Source: Winogradskyella sp. | GTDB taxonomy: Bacteria > Bacteroidota > Bacteroidia > Flavobacteriales > Flavobacteriaceae | Assembly: GCA_028383925.1 (NCBI GenBank) | Contig: JAOEWO010000002.1 | Span: forward strand, 1-64,000 | Reading direction: 5' to 3' | DNA length: 64,000 nucleotides | In this document: one piece after another, positions 8,698 to 17,700 of the stretch | How the letters are laid out: each line of letters begins with the position of its first letter | Numbering within the stretch: position 1 is the stretch's first letter | The notes under the pieces: model-generated | What the model was told of the DNA's origin: nothing | The model's database searches: none | What the model saw: only the letters and a program-made list of their open reading frames with translations | Position numbers and translations under genes: made by a program

Positions 8698-8705
8698 CAA
8701 AAGTA
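8698..8705 (-). promoter_or_regulatory. Flavobacterial -7 element before the threonine dehydrogenase gene
   Basis: On the minus strand this reads TACTTTTG, matching the Bacteroidota -7 consensus TAnnTTTG. It sits about 22 bases before the chosen ATG at 8676. No clear -33 TTG was seen. Confidence 0.4.
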
Positions 8706-8845
8706 ATAAGAAAGCAGGTGTGTTTTTATTAAAATAATTAAAAAAAGCATGTTTTTTTTAAGAAATTGAGAATCAAGTATTTTAATAATATACTAAGATC
8801 TAAAAATTTTAGTTTAAGTATCTTTACCCCAAATTAGATCTATTT

Positions 8846-9373
8846 ATGAAAGTTATAGTTGTTGTTTTTAGTTTAGCGTGTTCTATTTTAATTTTGAGTT
8901 GTAATAATTCAGAAGACCAACAGAATATTACAAATAAAAATGAGACCCAAACCGAATTAAAAATTTCGGCTAAGGCTATTGAAGCTTTTAAGTATGATGA
9001 TTACGCATTAAGTGATGAAGGCCAAGATCTATTAAACGAATGGCAAAAATACCAAGAGTTAGCTATTCAAATTAATTATTTAAAAAAGGCAGACCTTTCA
9101 TTTTTTAATGGTGACAAAAAACTACTAACAGATTTTATTGCTGATTTTAGTAAAAATATACCCGAGCGTTTACAAACCAATCCTATTACTTCAAGAGTTG
9201 TAATAGTAGAAACAAAACTATTAAAGCTTAACGAAAATTTGACCCTCAGTAATATAAAAACAACGACTAAACTTACGAGTATTGTAGAGGTGCTTGTTGC
9301 GTTTTCTAATCTTACATTACAGATTAATAAGAAGTTAGAATTTGATATTTACAACAAAATTGAAGCAGAATAA
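8846..9373 (+). CDS. Putative lipoprotein of unknown function
   Basis: This is a 175-aa protein that I do not recognise. Residues 1-19 form a lipoprotein signal with lipobox LILSC, so the mature protein would be anchored by Cys19. The rest is mostly helical and charged (EAFKYDDYALSDEGQDLLNEWQKYQEL..), with a short polar linker just after the lipobox. No catalytic motif is visible. It lies 100 bp upstream of the M13 peptidase gene on the same strand. Confidence 0.65.
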   Translation: MKVIVVVFSLACSILILSCNNSEDQQNITNKNETQTELKISAKAIEAFKYDDYALSDEGQDLLNEWQKYQELAIQINYLKKADLSFFNGDKKLLTDFIADFSKNIPERLQTNPITSRVVIVETKLLKLNENLTLSNIKTTTKLTSIVEVLVAFSNLTLQINKKLEFDIYNKIEAE

Positions 9374-9473
9374 GTCTTTAGTTAACTGTTAATTTTTATG
9401 AAGTTGTAACAATTTTATGATTTTTTGGTCTTATAAATAGTTATTTTTAATTAAAACTAATCAATTCTATATT

Positions 9474-11537
9474 ATGAAAACTAATCTTAGTCGCGTACTA
9501 GCGATATCAAGTTTGGCATTTTTTACTGTGGTAGCATGTAAAGAAGAAGCTAAAGACTCTGCAATGGCAGAGGTGAAGATTCCAGGTATTATTTTAGAAA
9601 ACATGGACACTTCTGTAAACCCTAAAGACGATTTCTATAACTATGTTAACGGAAGTTGGGTAAAGAATAATACCATACCAGACGACGAATCGCGTTGGGG
9701 AGGTTTTGGTGTTTTAAGAAAAACGACAAGACAAGACGTATTAGATATTTTAAATACATCTAAAGAATTAGGCACGTACTCAGAAGGATCAGACCAGAAA
9801 AAAGCCTTGTTAATTTACGAATCAGAATTAGATACACTAGCACGTAATGAGGCAGGTATAAAGCCATTACAGCCCTTATTAGCCAAGATTAATGGTATTA
9901 ATAACCTTAACGATATGCAAACTGTATTTGCAACTACTTTAGGTGTTGGTGCACCGTTTGCAGGTATTGGTGCCAATCCAGATCTTAATGATAGTAGCAT
10001 GAATACAGCATGGGTTTATCCTGGTGGTTTAGGTTTGCAACGCGATTATTATTTAGATCAAGATGATAAAACTAAGGCGATAAGAGGTAAATATGTAGAT
10101 CATATTACCAGAATGCTTCAATTTATAAACTACACAGAAGCTGATGCTCGTGTGGCAGCAGAAACCATTTTAGCTTTAGAAACGCAATTGGCAGAGCCAC
10201 GTTTAGATAAAGTAGCGAGTAGAGACATTAGAAATTTTAATAACCCAACAGCGCTTACAGATTTACAAGCCATGGCACCAGCAATTAATTGGCAAAAATT
10301 AATGGATGATATGGGTATTGAGAAAAAAGTAGATACACTTTTGGTAATGCAACCCAACTATATGAAAGCGATGAATGCTTTTTTAATGGCAACACCTATT
10401 GAAGATGTTAAGACTTTAATGATATGGAATACCTTAGATAACTCAGCGTCATTACTCACCACAGAAATGAATAAGGCCAACTGGGATTTTTACAGTAAAA
10501 CCTTAAATGGGTCTAAATCTCAGCGCGCACCAGAAGAACGTGCTTTAGGCACTGTAAATGGTAGTGTGGGTGAAGCAATTGGGCAGTTGTATGTACAAGC
10601 AAAGTTTCCGCCAGAAGCAAAGGAAAAAGCAGAAAAGATGATTGCTAATGTTATTTCAGCATTTCAAAATCGTATTACTAACTTAGAGTGGATGAGTGCA
10701 GATACAAAGAAAAAAGCCATTGAAAAGTTAGATAAATTTACTGTAAAAATTGCATACCCAGATGAATGGGAAGACTACTCAGAGATGCAAATTAAAGAAG
10801 GCAACTCTTATGCCGAAAACATGTTGGCAGTAGGCGCTTGGTCGCAAAAGAAAAATTTAGCAGATATAAATGAGCCTGTAGATAAAACAAAATGGGGCAT
10901 GGCACCACAAACGGTTAATGCTTATTTTAACCCATTAAATAACGAGATTGTATTCCCAGCTGCCATATTACAGCCACCATTTTATAACTACACCGCAGAT
11001 GAAGCTGTAAATTATGGAGGAATTGGTGCCGTTATTGGTCATGAAATTTCTCATGCTTTTGATGATTCGGGTGCACGTTTTGATGGTGATGGTAATGTAA
11101 ATAATTGGTGGACACCAGAAGATTTATCTGAATTTGAACAAAGAGGTAAAGCTTTAGCAGATCAATATTCTGCAATCGAAGTTTTAGATGGTGTTTTTGT
11201 TAATGGCCCTTATACTTTAGGTGAAAATATTGGTGATCTTGGTGGTGTGCTTGGTGCATATGACGGTTTACAATTATACTATGAAGAAAATGGAAGACCA
11301 GACGCTATTGATGGGTTTACAGCAGAGCAACGTTTCTTTATGTCTTGGGCTACTGTTTGGAGAACATTAACAAGAGATGAAGCTTTACGTACATTAATTA
11401 AAACAGATACACACTCGCCAGGTGTTGTTAGAGCAACCCAGCCACTTAAAAATATTGATGCCTTTTACGAAGCGTTTAATATTAAAGAAGGAGACTCTAT
11501 GTATTTAGCACCAGAAAAGCGTGTAAGAATCTGGTAA
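9474..11537 (+). CDS. M13-family zinc endopeptidase (PepO/neprilysin type), lipoprotein
   Basis: This is a 687-aa lipoprotein (signal ending VVAC, Cys22) with the full two-domain M13 fold. The N-terminal half shows the family signature DDFYNYVNGSWVKNN. The zinc site is HEISH at about residues 523-527, and the third ligand is in GENIGDLGG near residue 584. The C terminus APEKRVRIW is the conserved family ending in W. It probably cleaves peptides in the periplasm or at the outer membrane. The length is normal for the family and all catalytic residues are present. A strong terminator follows 24 bases after the stop. Confidence 0.93.
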   Translation: MKTNLSRVLAISSLAFFTVVACKEEAKDSAMAEVKIPGIILENMDTSVNPKDDFYNYVNGSWVKNNTIPDDESRWGGFGVLRKTTRQDVLDILNTSKELGTYSEGSDQKKALLIYESELDTLARNEAGIKPLQPLLAKINGINNLNDMQTVFATTLGVGAPFAGIGANPDLNDSSMNTAWVYPGGLGLQRDYYLDQDDKTKAIRGKYVDHITRMLQFINYTEADARVAAETILALETQLAEPRLDKVASRDIRNFNNPTALTDLQAMAPAINWQKLMDDMGIEKKVDTLLVMQPNYMKAMNAFLMATPIEDVKTLMIWNTLDNSASLLTTEMNKANWDFYSKTLNGSKSQRAPEERALGTVNGSVGEAIGQLYVQAKFPPEAKEKAEKMIANVISAFQNRITNLEWMSADTKKKAIEKLDKFTVKIAYPDEWEDYSEMQIKEGNSYAENMLAVGAWSQKKNLADINEPVDKTKWGMAPQTVNAYFNPLNNEIVFPAAILQPPFYNYTADEAVNYGGIGAVIGHEISHAFDDSGARFDGDGNVNNWWTPEDLSEFEQRGKALADQYSAIEVLDGVFVNGPYTLGENIGDLGGVLGAYDGLQLYYEENGRPDAIDGFTAEQRFFMSWATVWRTLTRDEALRTLIKTDTHSPGVVRATQPLKNIDAFYEAFNIKEGDSMYLAPEKRVRIW

Positions 11538-11560
11538 CAGATTTAGCCTTTTATTATAAC

Positions 11561-11593
11561 AAAAAACGCAGCCCATTGGGCTGCGTTTTTTTT
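11561..11593. terminator. Bidirectional terminator between convergent genes
   Basis: The stem ACGCAGCCCA/TGGGCTGCGT is flanked by A-runs on the left and T8 on the right. It serves both the M13 peptidase gene (plus) and the TPR protein gene (minus). Confidence 0.9.
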
Positions 11594-11612
11594 AGGTATA
11601 TAAAACAGTAAT

Positions 11613-12317
11613 TTAATTTTTGTTAGCCGCATTTTTTTGCGCCTTTTGCGCTTCTAAAGCCTCTCTGCTTATTCTTGCTAAATTAAAGTTAGGATCTATT
11701 TCTAAAGCATCATTCATTAATTTTAATGCTGCATTTAGATTGGTTTCTTGGTTTTCCTTAAACACAAGTAAGCCTTTAAGACAAAGAAAAGCAGCTTTTA
11801 AAGACGCCTCGTAAGGTTGTTGTGTCTCATAAAAGGTGTATTTCATATCGTCTTTAACATTTGTTAAACCATATACAATTTTGGCTCTAGCACCTTCTAA
11901 ATCATCAACCTGTACTTGCATATCTGCAATTTGGTAAGCTAAACTAGGGTTTGGGCTCTTTTTAAACAAAACTTCGTAATGCTCTAAAGCAAGTTTTGGT
12001 CTGTTAAGACTTTTTAAAGCTAAGGCCTTAACTTCAGTATTCATGTTAGAGTCTGTTGTATTTTTTTCAATACCAATAGTATTTAATGCTTGCATATAGT
12101 TGCCGTTAGATAAATACATGTAAGCTAACGTATCTTTTCTTGCTACAGACGGCTCTAAAATATCTAAGTGTGTGTGTGCATTAATGATACCTTGTACATC
12201 TCCACGCGTTTTCATGGTCTGTAAAAATGTTTCGTAATGCTTTTTTAAGTCTGCATTAGTTTGTGCAAAAACACTTACCGAAAGTAGTAATGCTAGTGCC
12301 ATTGTAATATGTTTCAT
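11613..12317 (-). CDS. Periplasmic TPR-like repeat protein
   Basis: This 234-aa protein has a signal peptide (ending VFAQ) followed by helical repeats with TPR spacing (LAYMYLSNGNYMQALNTIG.., ALEHYEVLFKKSPN.., MNDALEIDPNFNLARI). TPR proteins usually act as binding scaffolds, and no partner can be named from the context. The C terminus is Lys/Ala/Asn-rich. It has its own transcription unit, ending at the shared terminator. Confidence 0.7.
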   Translation of the reverse strand: MKHITMALALLLSVSVFAQTNADLKKHYETFLQTMKTRGDVQGIINAHTHLDILEPSVARKDTLAYMYLSNGNYMQALNTIGIEKNTTDSNMNTEVKALALKSLNRPKLALEHYEVLFKKSPNPSLAYQIADMQVQVDDLEGARAKIVYGLTNVKDDMKYTFYETQQPYEASLKAAFLCLKGLLVFKENQETNLNAALKLMNDALEIDPNFNLARISREALEAQKAQKNAANKN

Positions 12318-12385
12318 TTCATTTTAATTTTAGTGGCTAAAACTATAAAAATTAATTATAATTGAGCTTAAAAATATCTTAATTT

Positions 12386-13195
12386 CTATGGTGCCTGTTT
12401 AAATTTATAATTCAAAATTTGTACCAATTTAGAACTATCTATTAGTTTACCCTTACTTTTTTCGGTTTCATTAAATTTTGGGACTGTCATTTCTCTTTTT
12501 AGACAGTAGTTCGTATAATAGTCTTTTTTGTTTGGGTGCAATGGGTACACTGCATTAAAAGTAGTGTTCCAAATTTCTTTTTTTAATACCGCAGTTATAA
12601 TGCCAATACAATCGTGTTTATGAATAAGATTTATAGGCGCTTCTGGGTTGGTATTCATTGTTTTTTTAGATAAAAATAGACCAGGATGACGTTCTTCATC
12701 AAACAAACCACCAAAGCGTAAAATTGTGGTATTATTGTTTTTAGGGTTACGCAGTAGTTTTTCTATTTCTATAAGTTGTTGCCCACTATTAGAATTGGCA
12801 TTGGGTAAAATTGTCTCTGTAATATTAGAGAAATTCTCATCATCTTTATAAACAGATATAGAGCTTATAAAAAGTATGTTTTTTACAGTACTTAATGCCA
12901 CTGCATTTAGTAACTGAAGAATTTCTTTAGTGTGATTTTTATTTGGGCTTTTTCTTAAACCTGGTGGTACATTAATAATTAGTGTGTCACTTCCTTTTAA
13001 AAATTCTGCATAATTACCACTAATTTTATCTTCATGCAACGCAACTACATAGGGTAAAATACCATGAGATTTTAAGCTCTTTAGTTTCGTGTTTGAAGTT
13101 GTAGAACCCTTAACAACAAACCCTTCTTTTAGTAAGTGTTTAGCTAAAGGTAAGCCTAACCAACCACAGCCTATAATGCTAATTTGTGCTTTCAA
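12386..13195 (-). CDS. NAD(P)-binding Rossmann/SDR protein (YeeZ-like)
   Basis: This is a 269-aa protein with an N-terminal dinucleotide-binding motif IIGCGWLGLPLAKHLL, a central LIINVPPGLR strand, an ILFISSISVY block in the place of the SDR serine motif, and LRFGGLFDEERHPG in the substrate half. This is the layout of the YeeZ/atypical SDR group. The canonical YxxxK catalytic pair is not evident, so it may bind nucleotide without being a standard dehydrogenase. The substrate is unknown. It is monocistronic and divergent from the CBS-domain gene. Confidence 0.7.
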   Translation of the reverse strand: MKAQISIIGCGWLGLPLAKHLLKEGFVVKGSTTSNTKLKSLKSHGILPYVVALHEDKISGNYAEFLKGSDTLIINVPPGLRKSPNKNHTKEILQLLNAVALSTVKNILFISSISVYKDDENFSNITETILPNANSNSGQQLIEIEKLLRNPKNNNTTILRFGGLFDEERHPGLFLSKKTMNTNPEAPINLIHKHDCIGIITAVLKKEIWNTTFNAVYPLHPNKKDYYTNYCLKREMTVPKFNETEKSKGKLIDSSKLVQILNYKFKQAP

Positions 13196-13309
13196 ATTGT
13201 TTAAAATTGTAATCTATTGCTAAGATACAATTAACATTTATGTTAGCCGTGTTTATTTTGTTAACCCATTAATTTTCAGTAAATTTAATACAATACTAAA
13301 ATTAATATT

Positions 13310-13792
13310 ATGGGAATTAAAAGTTTTCAAGGGGCAAGACGGCAACAAAATACAGATGAGGTTGCCCTAAAAGTTAGAGATTATATGAGTACTAATCTTA
13401 TTACGTTTACACCAAACCAATCGGTACAAGATGTTGTAGAATCATTAATAAAAAATAAAATATCTGGCGGACCAGTGGTGAATGAAAAAAACGAACTCGT
13501 AGGTATTATATCTGAAGGAGATTGTTTAAAGCAACTTAGCGAAAGTCGGTATTATAATATGCCATTAGAGCACGATAATGTAGAAAAACGCATGGTAAAA
13601 GATGTTGAAACTATTGATGGTAATATGGATGTATTTGATGCTGCCAACAAGTTTTTACAGTCTAAAAGGAGACGTTTTCCTATTGTAGAAAACGGTAAAT
13701 TAATTGGGCAAATTAGCCAGAAAGATATTCTTAAAGCCGCCCTTAATTTAAAAGGCGAAAACTGGAATAGCAAGACTAAAAACAATATTTAA
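13310..13792 (+). CDS. CBS-domain pair protein
   Basis: This 160-aa cytosolic protein consists almost wholly of two CBS domains: about 25-80 (YMSTNLITFTPNQSVQDVVESL..GIISEGD) and about 90-150 (VETIDGNMDVFDAANKFLQ..LIGQISQKDIL). CBS pairs bind adenosine nucleotides and act as energy sensors. With no fused effector, its target cannot be named. The gene overlaps the convergent zinc-ribbon gene by 4 bp at their stop codons. Confidence 0.85.
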   Translation: MGIKSFQGARRQQNTDEVALKVRDYMSTNLITFTPNQSVQDVVESLIKNKISGGPVVNEKNELVGIISEGDCLKQLSESRYYNMPLEHDNVEKRMVKDVETIDGNMDVFDAANKFLQSKRRRFPIVENGKLIGQISQKDILKAALNLKGENWNSKTKNNI

Positions 13793-14139
13793 TCATCTCT
13801 TTTTACCAAAGCATAGTAGTCGCCTTCTAATGGTAAATAGCCTTGGTCATACACAAAATAGTAAGTTGTGCCTGCCTTTGTGGTGTATATACTTGTAAAA
13901 TAATTAAAGTCAAACCCTTTTTCTATAAGCTTTGCTCTAGAGCATTTAGTTTTTTTATTAGGGTTCAGTACGTCTAGTATTCTGTAGTTTTTTCTTAATC
14001 TGTTATTGGTGTTTCTAATTAGGTTTTTAGAATCCTTATTTATACGATTGTTAAAGGCATTTCTACAACCATCACTGCAGAATTTTTTATCCATTCTACC
14101 AATAATCTTATCACCACATTCTGGACATTGTTTTTGCAT
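13789..14139 (-). CDS. Small zinc-ribbon protein of unknown function
   Basis: This 116-aa protein begins with a treble-cysteine zinc finger (CPECGDKIIGRMDKKFCSDGCRNAF), in the style of DNA-gyrase-inhibitor or zinc-ribbon domains. A basic helix (NRINKDSKNLIRNTNNRLRKNYRIL) and a C-terminal beta region (YTTKAGTTYYFVYDQGYLPL) follow. The layout suggests nucleic-acid binding, but the function is unknown. Its 3' end overlaps the CBS gene by 4 bp in a tail-to-tail arrangement. The repeat-bearing accessory region begins just upstream. Confidence 0.75.
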   Translation of the reverse strand: MQKQCPECGDKIIGRMDKKFCSDGCRNAFNNRINKDSKNLIRNTNNRLRKNYRILDVLNPNKKTKCSRAKLIEKGFDFNYFTSIYTTKAGTTYYFVYDQGYLPLEGDYYALVKRDD

Positions 14140-14509
14140 ACTTGTTTAATTAAGATCTACAATATAATAATTAAATAGGTGACAAGGGTCTGGTTGTGAG
14201 AATGCTTTGGTATTATAACATTTGTTTTTATTGTAATGCGTTATAAAAAATGATGCAATTACGATGGTGGTGGACTTGTGTATGGTTAGTTGCGTGTTTA
14301 CAACAACTAATTTAGTAATAATTACCGACCACGTAAGTCTGAGAGGATTTTTGTAAGTAGGCGAGAAGCCAGCAATAAATTGCTGTGTGTAATAAGTTAC
14401 TATAACAAGCTTTTGCAATAGCTAAATCAGGATTAATATATGATGGGGAATATAAAAGTACGTTAGTGAAAAATTAATGAGATTTTACTTGTTTTTTACC
14501 ACAGTACTT
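14140..14509. other. Gene-free repeat-bearing region next to the NTPase cassette
   Basis: The track offers a 90-codon minus ORF (14146-14418), but its composition is unlike a folded protein and it runs straight through palindromic DNA, so I do not call it. The region holds the dispersed repeat (14276-14323), a 6-bp stem AGCAAT/ATTGCT pairing (around 14370-14388), and GTTACTATAAC. Its character suggests non-coding remnants of mobile cassettes. Confidence 0.4.
14276..14323 (-). repeat. Palindromic dispersed repeat, copy 2
   Basis: The minus strand reads TTACTAAATTAGTTG-TTGTAAACACGCAACTAACCATACAC, nearly the same as plus-strand positions 1-50. The inverted pair is TTAGTTG 14286-14292 and CAACTAA 14304-14310. 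Confidence 0.6.
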
Positions 14510-17025
14510 TGTTGGGCTTAGTTTCTTTCAATTCTCCTAATATCCTTTGTAAGATTCGGTTCAATATATTCAACAAAACTTCCAAAGTAAGATTTTAGTC
14601 TATTCGATTGTTTTTCCTCACAACTCTCAATATACTTTAGAAAAGATTTTACACATTCAACACGACCATTCAAACTTCTTTTTCCTTCATCATTGGACAA
14701 AGGGAATTTTGAGTGAATTTCATTAAAGGAATCCTTGTCAAATATGGGTGTGTCTTGAATAATTAAATCAAAATAATGGAAACGTGTGCATAATTCCTTA
14801 ATGTAATAATACCCTTTTAGAGTAATTGTTATATTCAACTCGTCTGGTATGTCCTTTTTATCAATATCTGTTAAAACTTCATCGGTATCGATTAAAGAAA
14901 TATTAATTAACTCAAGAATTGCAGACCTTAAAGTTTTAATTGAATAACCAAAAGATGAAAATAAATCATAAACAGTGTTTATAGAAATAAATCTATTTGC
15001 ATTTCCTTCGTTCTCGTAGAGTTTTACTAATTCTTTAAGAATATAAAAATTTAGAAAATGGTCAGTTGAGTTCTCATTTATTGATAGAATATTATAAATA
15101 GCACTATTTTTTGAATTGTAATAATGCTTATTAATCAATCCAATAGATTTAATAAACTCGTGAAACGGTATTGGACTATGTGTTTCATCTTCAATTCTAA
15201 ATCTTTCCCTCATTATGTAATCTTCAACTTTTGTATGACCAGAAGTTAGGAATAACTTGAAAATTCTCAAACCCTCTCTGATGTTAGGATAAGTAGTTTG
15301 ATTTAGAAAATCTATTATATCATTATTATCTGATGAGAATACTGAACTTTTCAAACTTGTTAAAAATTCAATTACAGCTTGATTGTTTATTTTAACTTTA
15401 TACCCTTTAGCATTTTGGGCTTCAATCTCAATATCGTCAACATTTAAATTTTCTAAAGTATAATCAAGTCTTTTTTGTAATACTTCAGAATATTTTGGTG
15501 CAGTAATGTGATAAACATTACTTTCATATGCATCAAAAGGTGGTGAGAATCTCCACTTATAATAATATCCTTCTCTTAAACTTATTACAGTACCACAAAG
15601 GCTCGTTTTAGCTAAGGAATGAGCAAATAAGAATGCTTGTTCTTGTACTTCATCTTTAAATTGGTCAGCATTATCAATGATAATTATTAAGCGTTTTCTT
15701 CTATCTATAATAAAGTATTTACTTAAATTTTCGAAATGATTTAGATGATTGCTTTGTCTTTCAGTTAGAAAATCTGCTATTTTTTTTTGATAAGAAGTTT
15801 CGTTGTTTTCTTTATCAAAAAGCCATATTCCTTTATCATTTCTCTTTATTTCTTTTAAATAAATTCTTTTTAAGGTTTTTAATGAATGCAAATCATAGCT
15901 CTCATATTTTTCATATATATTCTCAAGTATACTTTTACAAATTAGGCTTGCGTCAAAATAATTATTTGTGTTGAAGTAATCTCTTAAATCCAGATATGTA
16001 GTTAAATGGTTATTTAAATCATATTCCTTTGTTTGGAATTTAAAGAGGTGGTTGATAAAAGTAGATTTTCCAGCTCCTTTTGAACCTATAATTACTATTG
16101 GTTTTGGTGGTGTTAAATTGGTTGAATTTATATCATCAGTTTTTATCTCTTCGCTGATTTGTTTTTGAATATTAGTTGTGTTTATAGCAGGTACAACATT
16201 TGATAGTTTAGGTGCAACGTCAGAAAAAAGCCGTTCTATATCATCTCTGTTTTTTTTAGTTTCTTTGTTTTCTACAAAACATTTTTCAATAAAATCTTCA
16301 TTACTTTTTGTTTCTGAACTGAATATTTCTCCAAAAACACTATTAATAATTGGTGTGATTTTAGAACTTAAAGGATTTCTAATTAGCTCTTTTTCGTTTT
16401 GCGTAATTTTTGAGAATATCGTGTAACTAGGATTTACATTACTAGGAAGATCGTAAATAAAACCTCCGTTATTAATTACAGAAAATTTAGATAAAGTTTC
16501 ATAAAATTCAACAAAGCGATTTTGAATATCTTCTATTCCATTAAAGACAATACAAGGGTTTTCTTTCCAAGAGGTACCATCTGAGTTGTAAAGTTTTAGT
16601 ATTATATACTGTTTACCATTTGTTATAACTCCATAATTAACACCAAAATCTCCAGCATAGTTTCTGATTTGGTTTATAACATCTTCATTCTCTTTTAAAA
16701 AGGTTTTAACTTTTAATGATTTATGATTTTTTGGTATTACAAATTCTTTAAAATTTCTTTTTGCTTCAATAATAAAGTGAAAGCCTGAAATGGATACTTT
16801 GTAATCAAAATATCCCGACTCGACTTTTCCCTCTCTAGTAACATCAGATTCATTTCAACCGAGAATTTTAAATAATACACTATCAATTAATTTTGAACGA
16901 GTATCAGATTCGTTGATATCTTCTTGTATGAATTTGTCAAAATCTGATTTTAATAAGCTAAAATTTTCAAATGCTTCATCAACTGATAATGTTTTTTCCA
17001 TATGTTTTTTAAATTAAGCCCAACA
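14510..17025 (-). mobile_element. Inverted-repeat-bounded gene cassette carrying a nuclease-NTPase gene
   Basis: The 11-bp sequence TGTTGGGCTTA (14510-14520) is repeated perfectly inverted as TAAGCCCAACA (17015-17025). The two arms hug a single gene: the left arm contains its stop codon and the right arm lies 13 bases before its ATG. The arms contain GTTGGGC and GCCCAAC, which fit the integron core consensus GTTRRRY and its complement RYYYAAC. No integrase or transposase is nearby. I infer that the gene moved as one unit; the mechanism is unknown. Confidence 0.5.
14518..17001 (-). pseudogene. HsdR_N-like nuclease domain fused to P-loop NTPase, one in-frame TGA
   Basis: The full frame runs 827 codons from ATG 17001 (MEKTLSVDEAFENFS..) and is interrupted only by TGA at 16857-16855 (codon 49). 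The track shows only the last 457 codons from a TTG. At the stop the sequence reads KILG-stop-NESDVTREGKVESGYFDY, then FHFIIEAKR. Relatives have LGW at that place, so TGG became TGA. This N-terminal 200-residue domain has the E..GYxDY..IEAKR core of type I restriction R-subunit N-terminal nuclease domains. A Walker A (GSKGAGKST) follows at about residue 310, and a Walker B-like LIIIIDNAD lies about 60 codons into the track ORF. The C-terminal 300 residues are helical. Proteins of this layout are often anti-phage or regulatory NTPases; that role is inference. Past codon 49 the frame is intact over 778 codons, so the lesion is recent. Confidence 0.75.
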
Positions 17026-17277
17026 CCTATTATCCCACATTAAATCGATTTCCAAAGTCTGTGCTGCAACCACAAATATAATTCATAAATTACTTAAATA
17101 CAGTATTATAGCCTGTTTTTTATAGTGATTTTATCCATTTACAAACGAATACAAATGTTTACAAACGAAATTAAACACGTAACTACCGAGTAAAGTTGGG
17201 TTGTTGTTAAATCTTTGCAGTGTCGAAACATTAGAACTCGATAGTATTAACTGTTTAACGCAAAAAATTAAAACACA

Positions 17278-17610
17278 ATGAACACATTAAGAAACAAAGT
17301 ACAGTTAATTGGTAACTTAGGTAACGATCCAGAAATTATCAATTTAGAATCAGGTAAAACATTAGCCAAATTTGCAATTGCAACTAACGAGAGTTATAAG
17401 AATGCGCAAGGTGAAAAGATTACAGATACCCAATGGCATAATATAGTTGCTTGGGGAAAAACGGCTGAGATTGTAGAAAAATACATTACAAAAGGTAAAG
17501 AAGTTGCTATAGAAGGCAAACTCACTACACGCTCTTGGGAAGATAAAGAGGGTATAAAACGGTATACCACAGAAGTGGTTTGTAGCGAACTTTTAATGTT
17601 AGGTAAATAA
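17278..17610 (+). CDS. ssb: Short single-stranded DNA-binding protein
   Basis: This is a 110-aa SSB: one OB-fold (NKVQLIGNLGNDPEI.., FAIATNESYKN.., DTQWHNIVAWGKTAEIVEKYITKGKEVAIEGKLTTRSW) that binds ssDNA as a tetramer. It ends ..CSELLMLGK and lacks the Gly/Pro-rich tail and the acidic DDDLPF-type tip that recruits repair proteins. It may therefore be a secondary SSB rather than the main replication protein. It is transcribed alone, with a strong terminator 30 bases after the stop. The accessory cassette lies 250 bp upstream. Confidence 0.9.
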   Translation: MNTLRNKVQLIGNLGNDPEIINLESGKTLAKFAIATNESYKNAQGEKITDTQWHNIVAWGKTAEIVEKYITKGKEVAIEGKLTTRSWEDKEGIKRYTTEVVCSELLMLGK

Positions 17611-17640
17611 GCATTATAAGATAAAATATATTTAAAATAA

Positions 17641-17685
17641 AAAAGCTGTATAGAACGTATTACGTTTTCTATACAGCTTTTTTTT
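17641..17685. terminator. Bidirectional terminator between ssb and metalloprotease genes
   Basis: A 15-bp perfect stem AAAAGCTGTATAGAA/TTCTATACAGCTTTT (17641-17655/17667-17681) has a T-run to the right and an A-run to the left. Confidence 0.9.
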
Positions 17686-17700
17686 GCTTAAAAAACAAGT

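Noticed and set aside
14146-14418. 90-codon minus-strand ORF in the repeat region
   Set aside because: It runs straight through the palindromic dispersed repeat, has no recognisable domain and an odd composition; it is more likely chance reading of non-coding DNA.
14511-14517. A complete integron attC site
   Set aside because: Only the 7-base core matches were seen; I found no second core at attC spacing and no integrase, so only a resemblance is reported.
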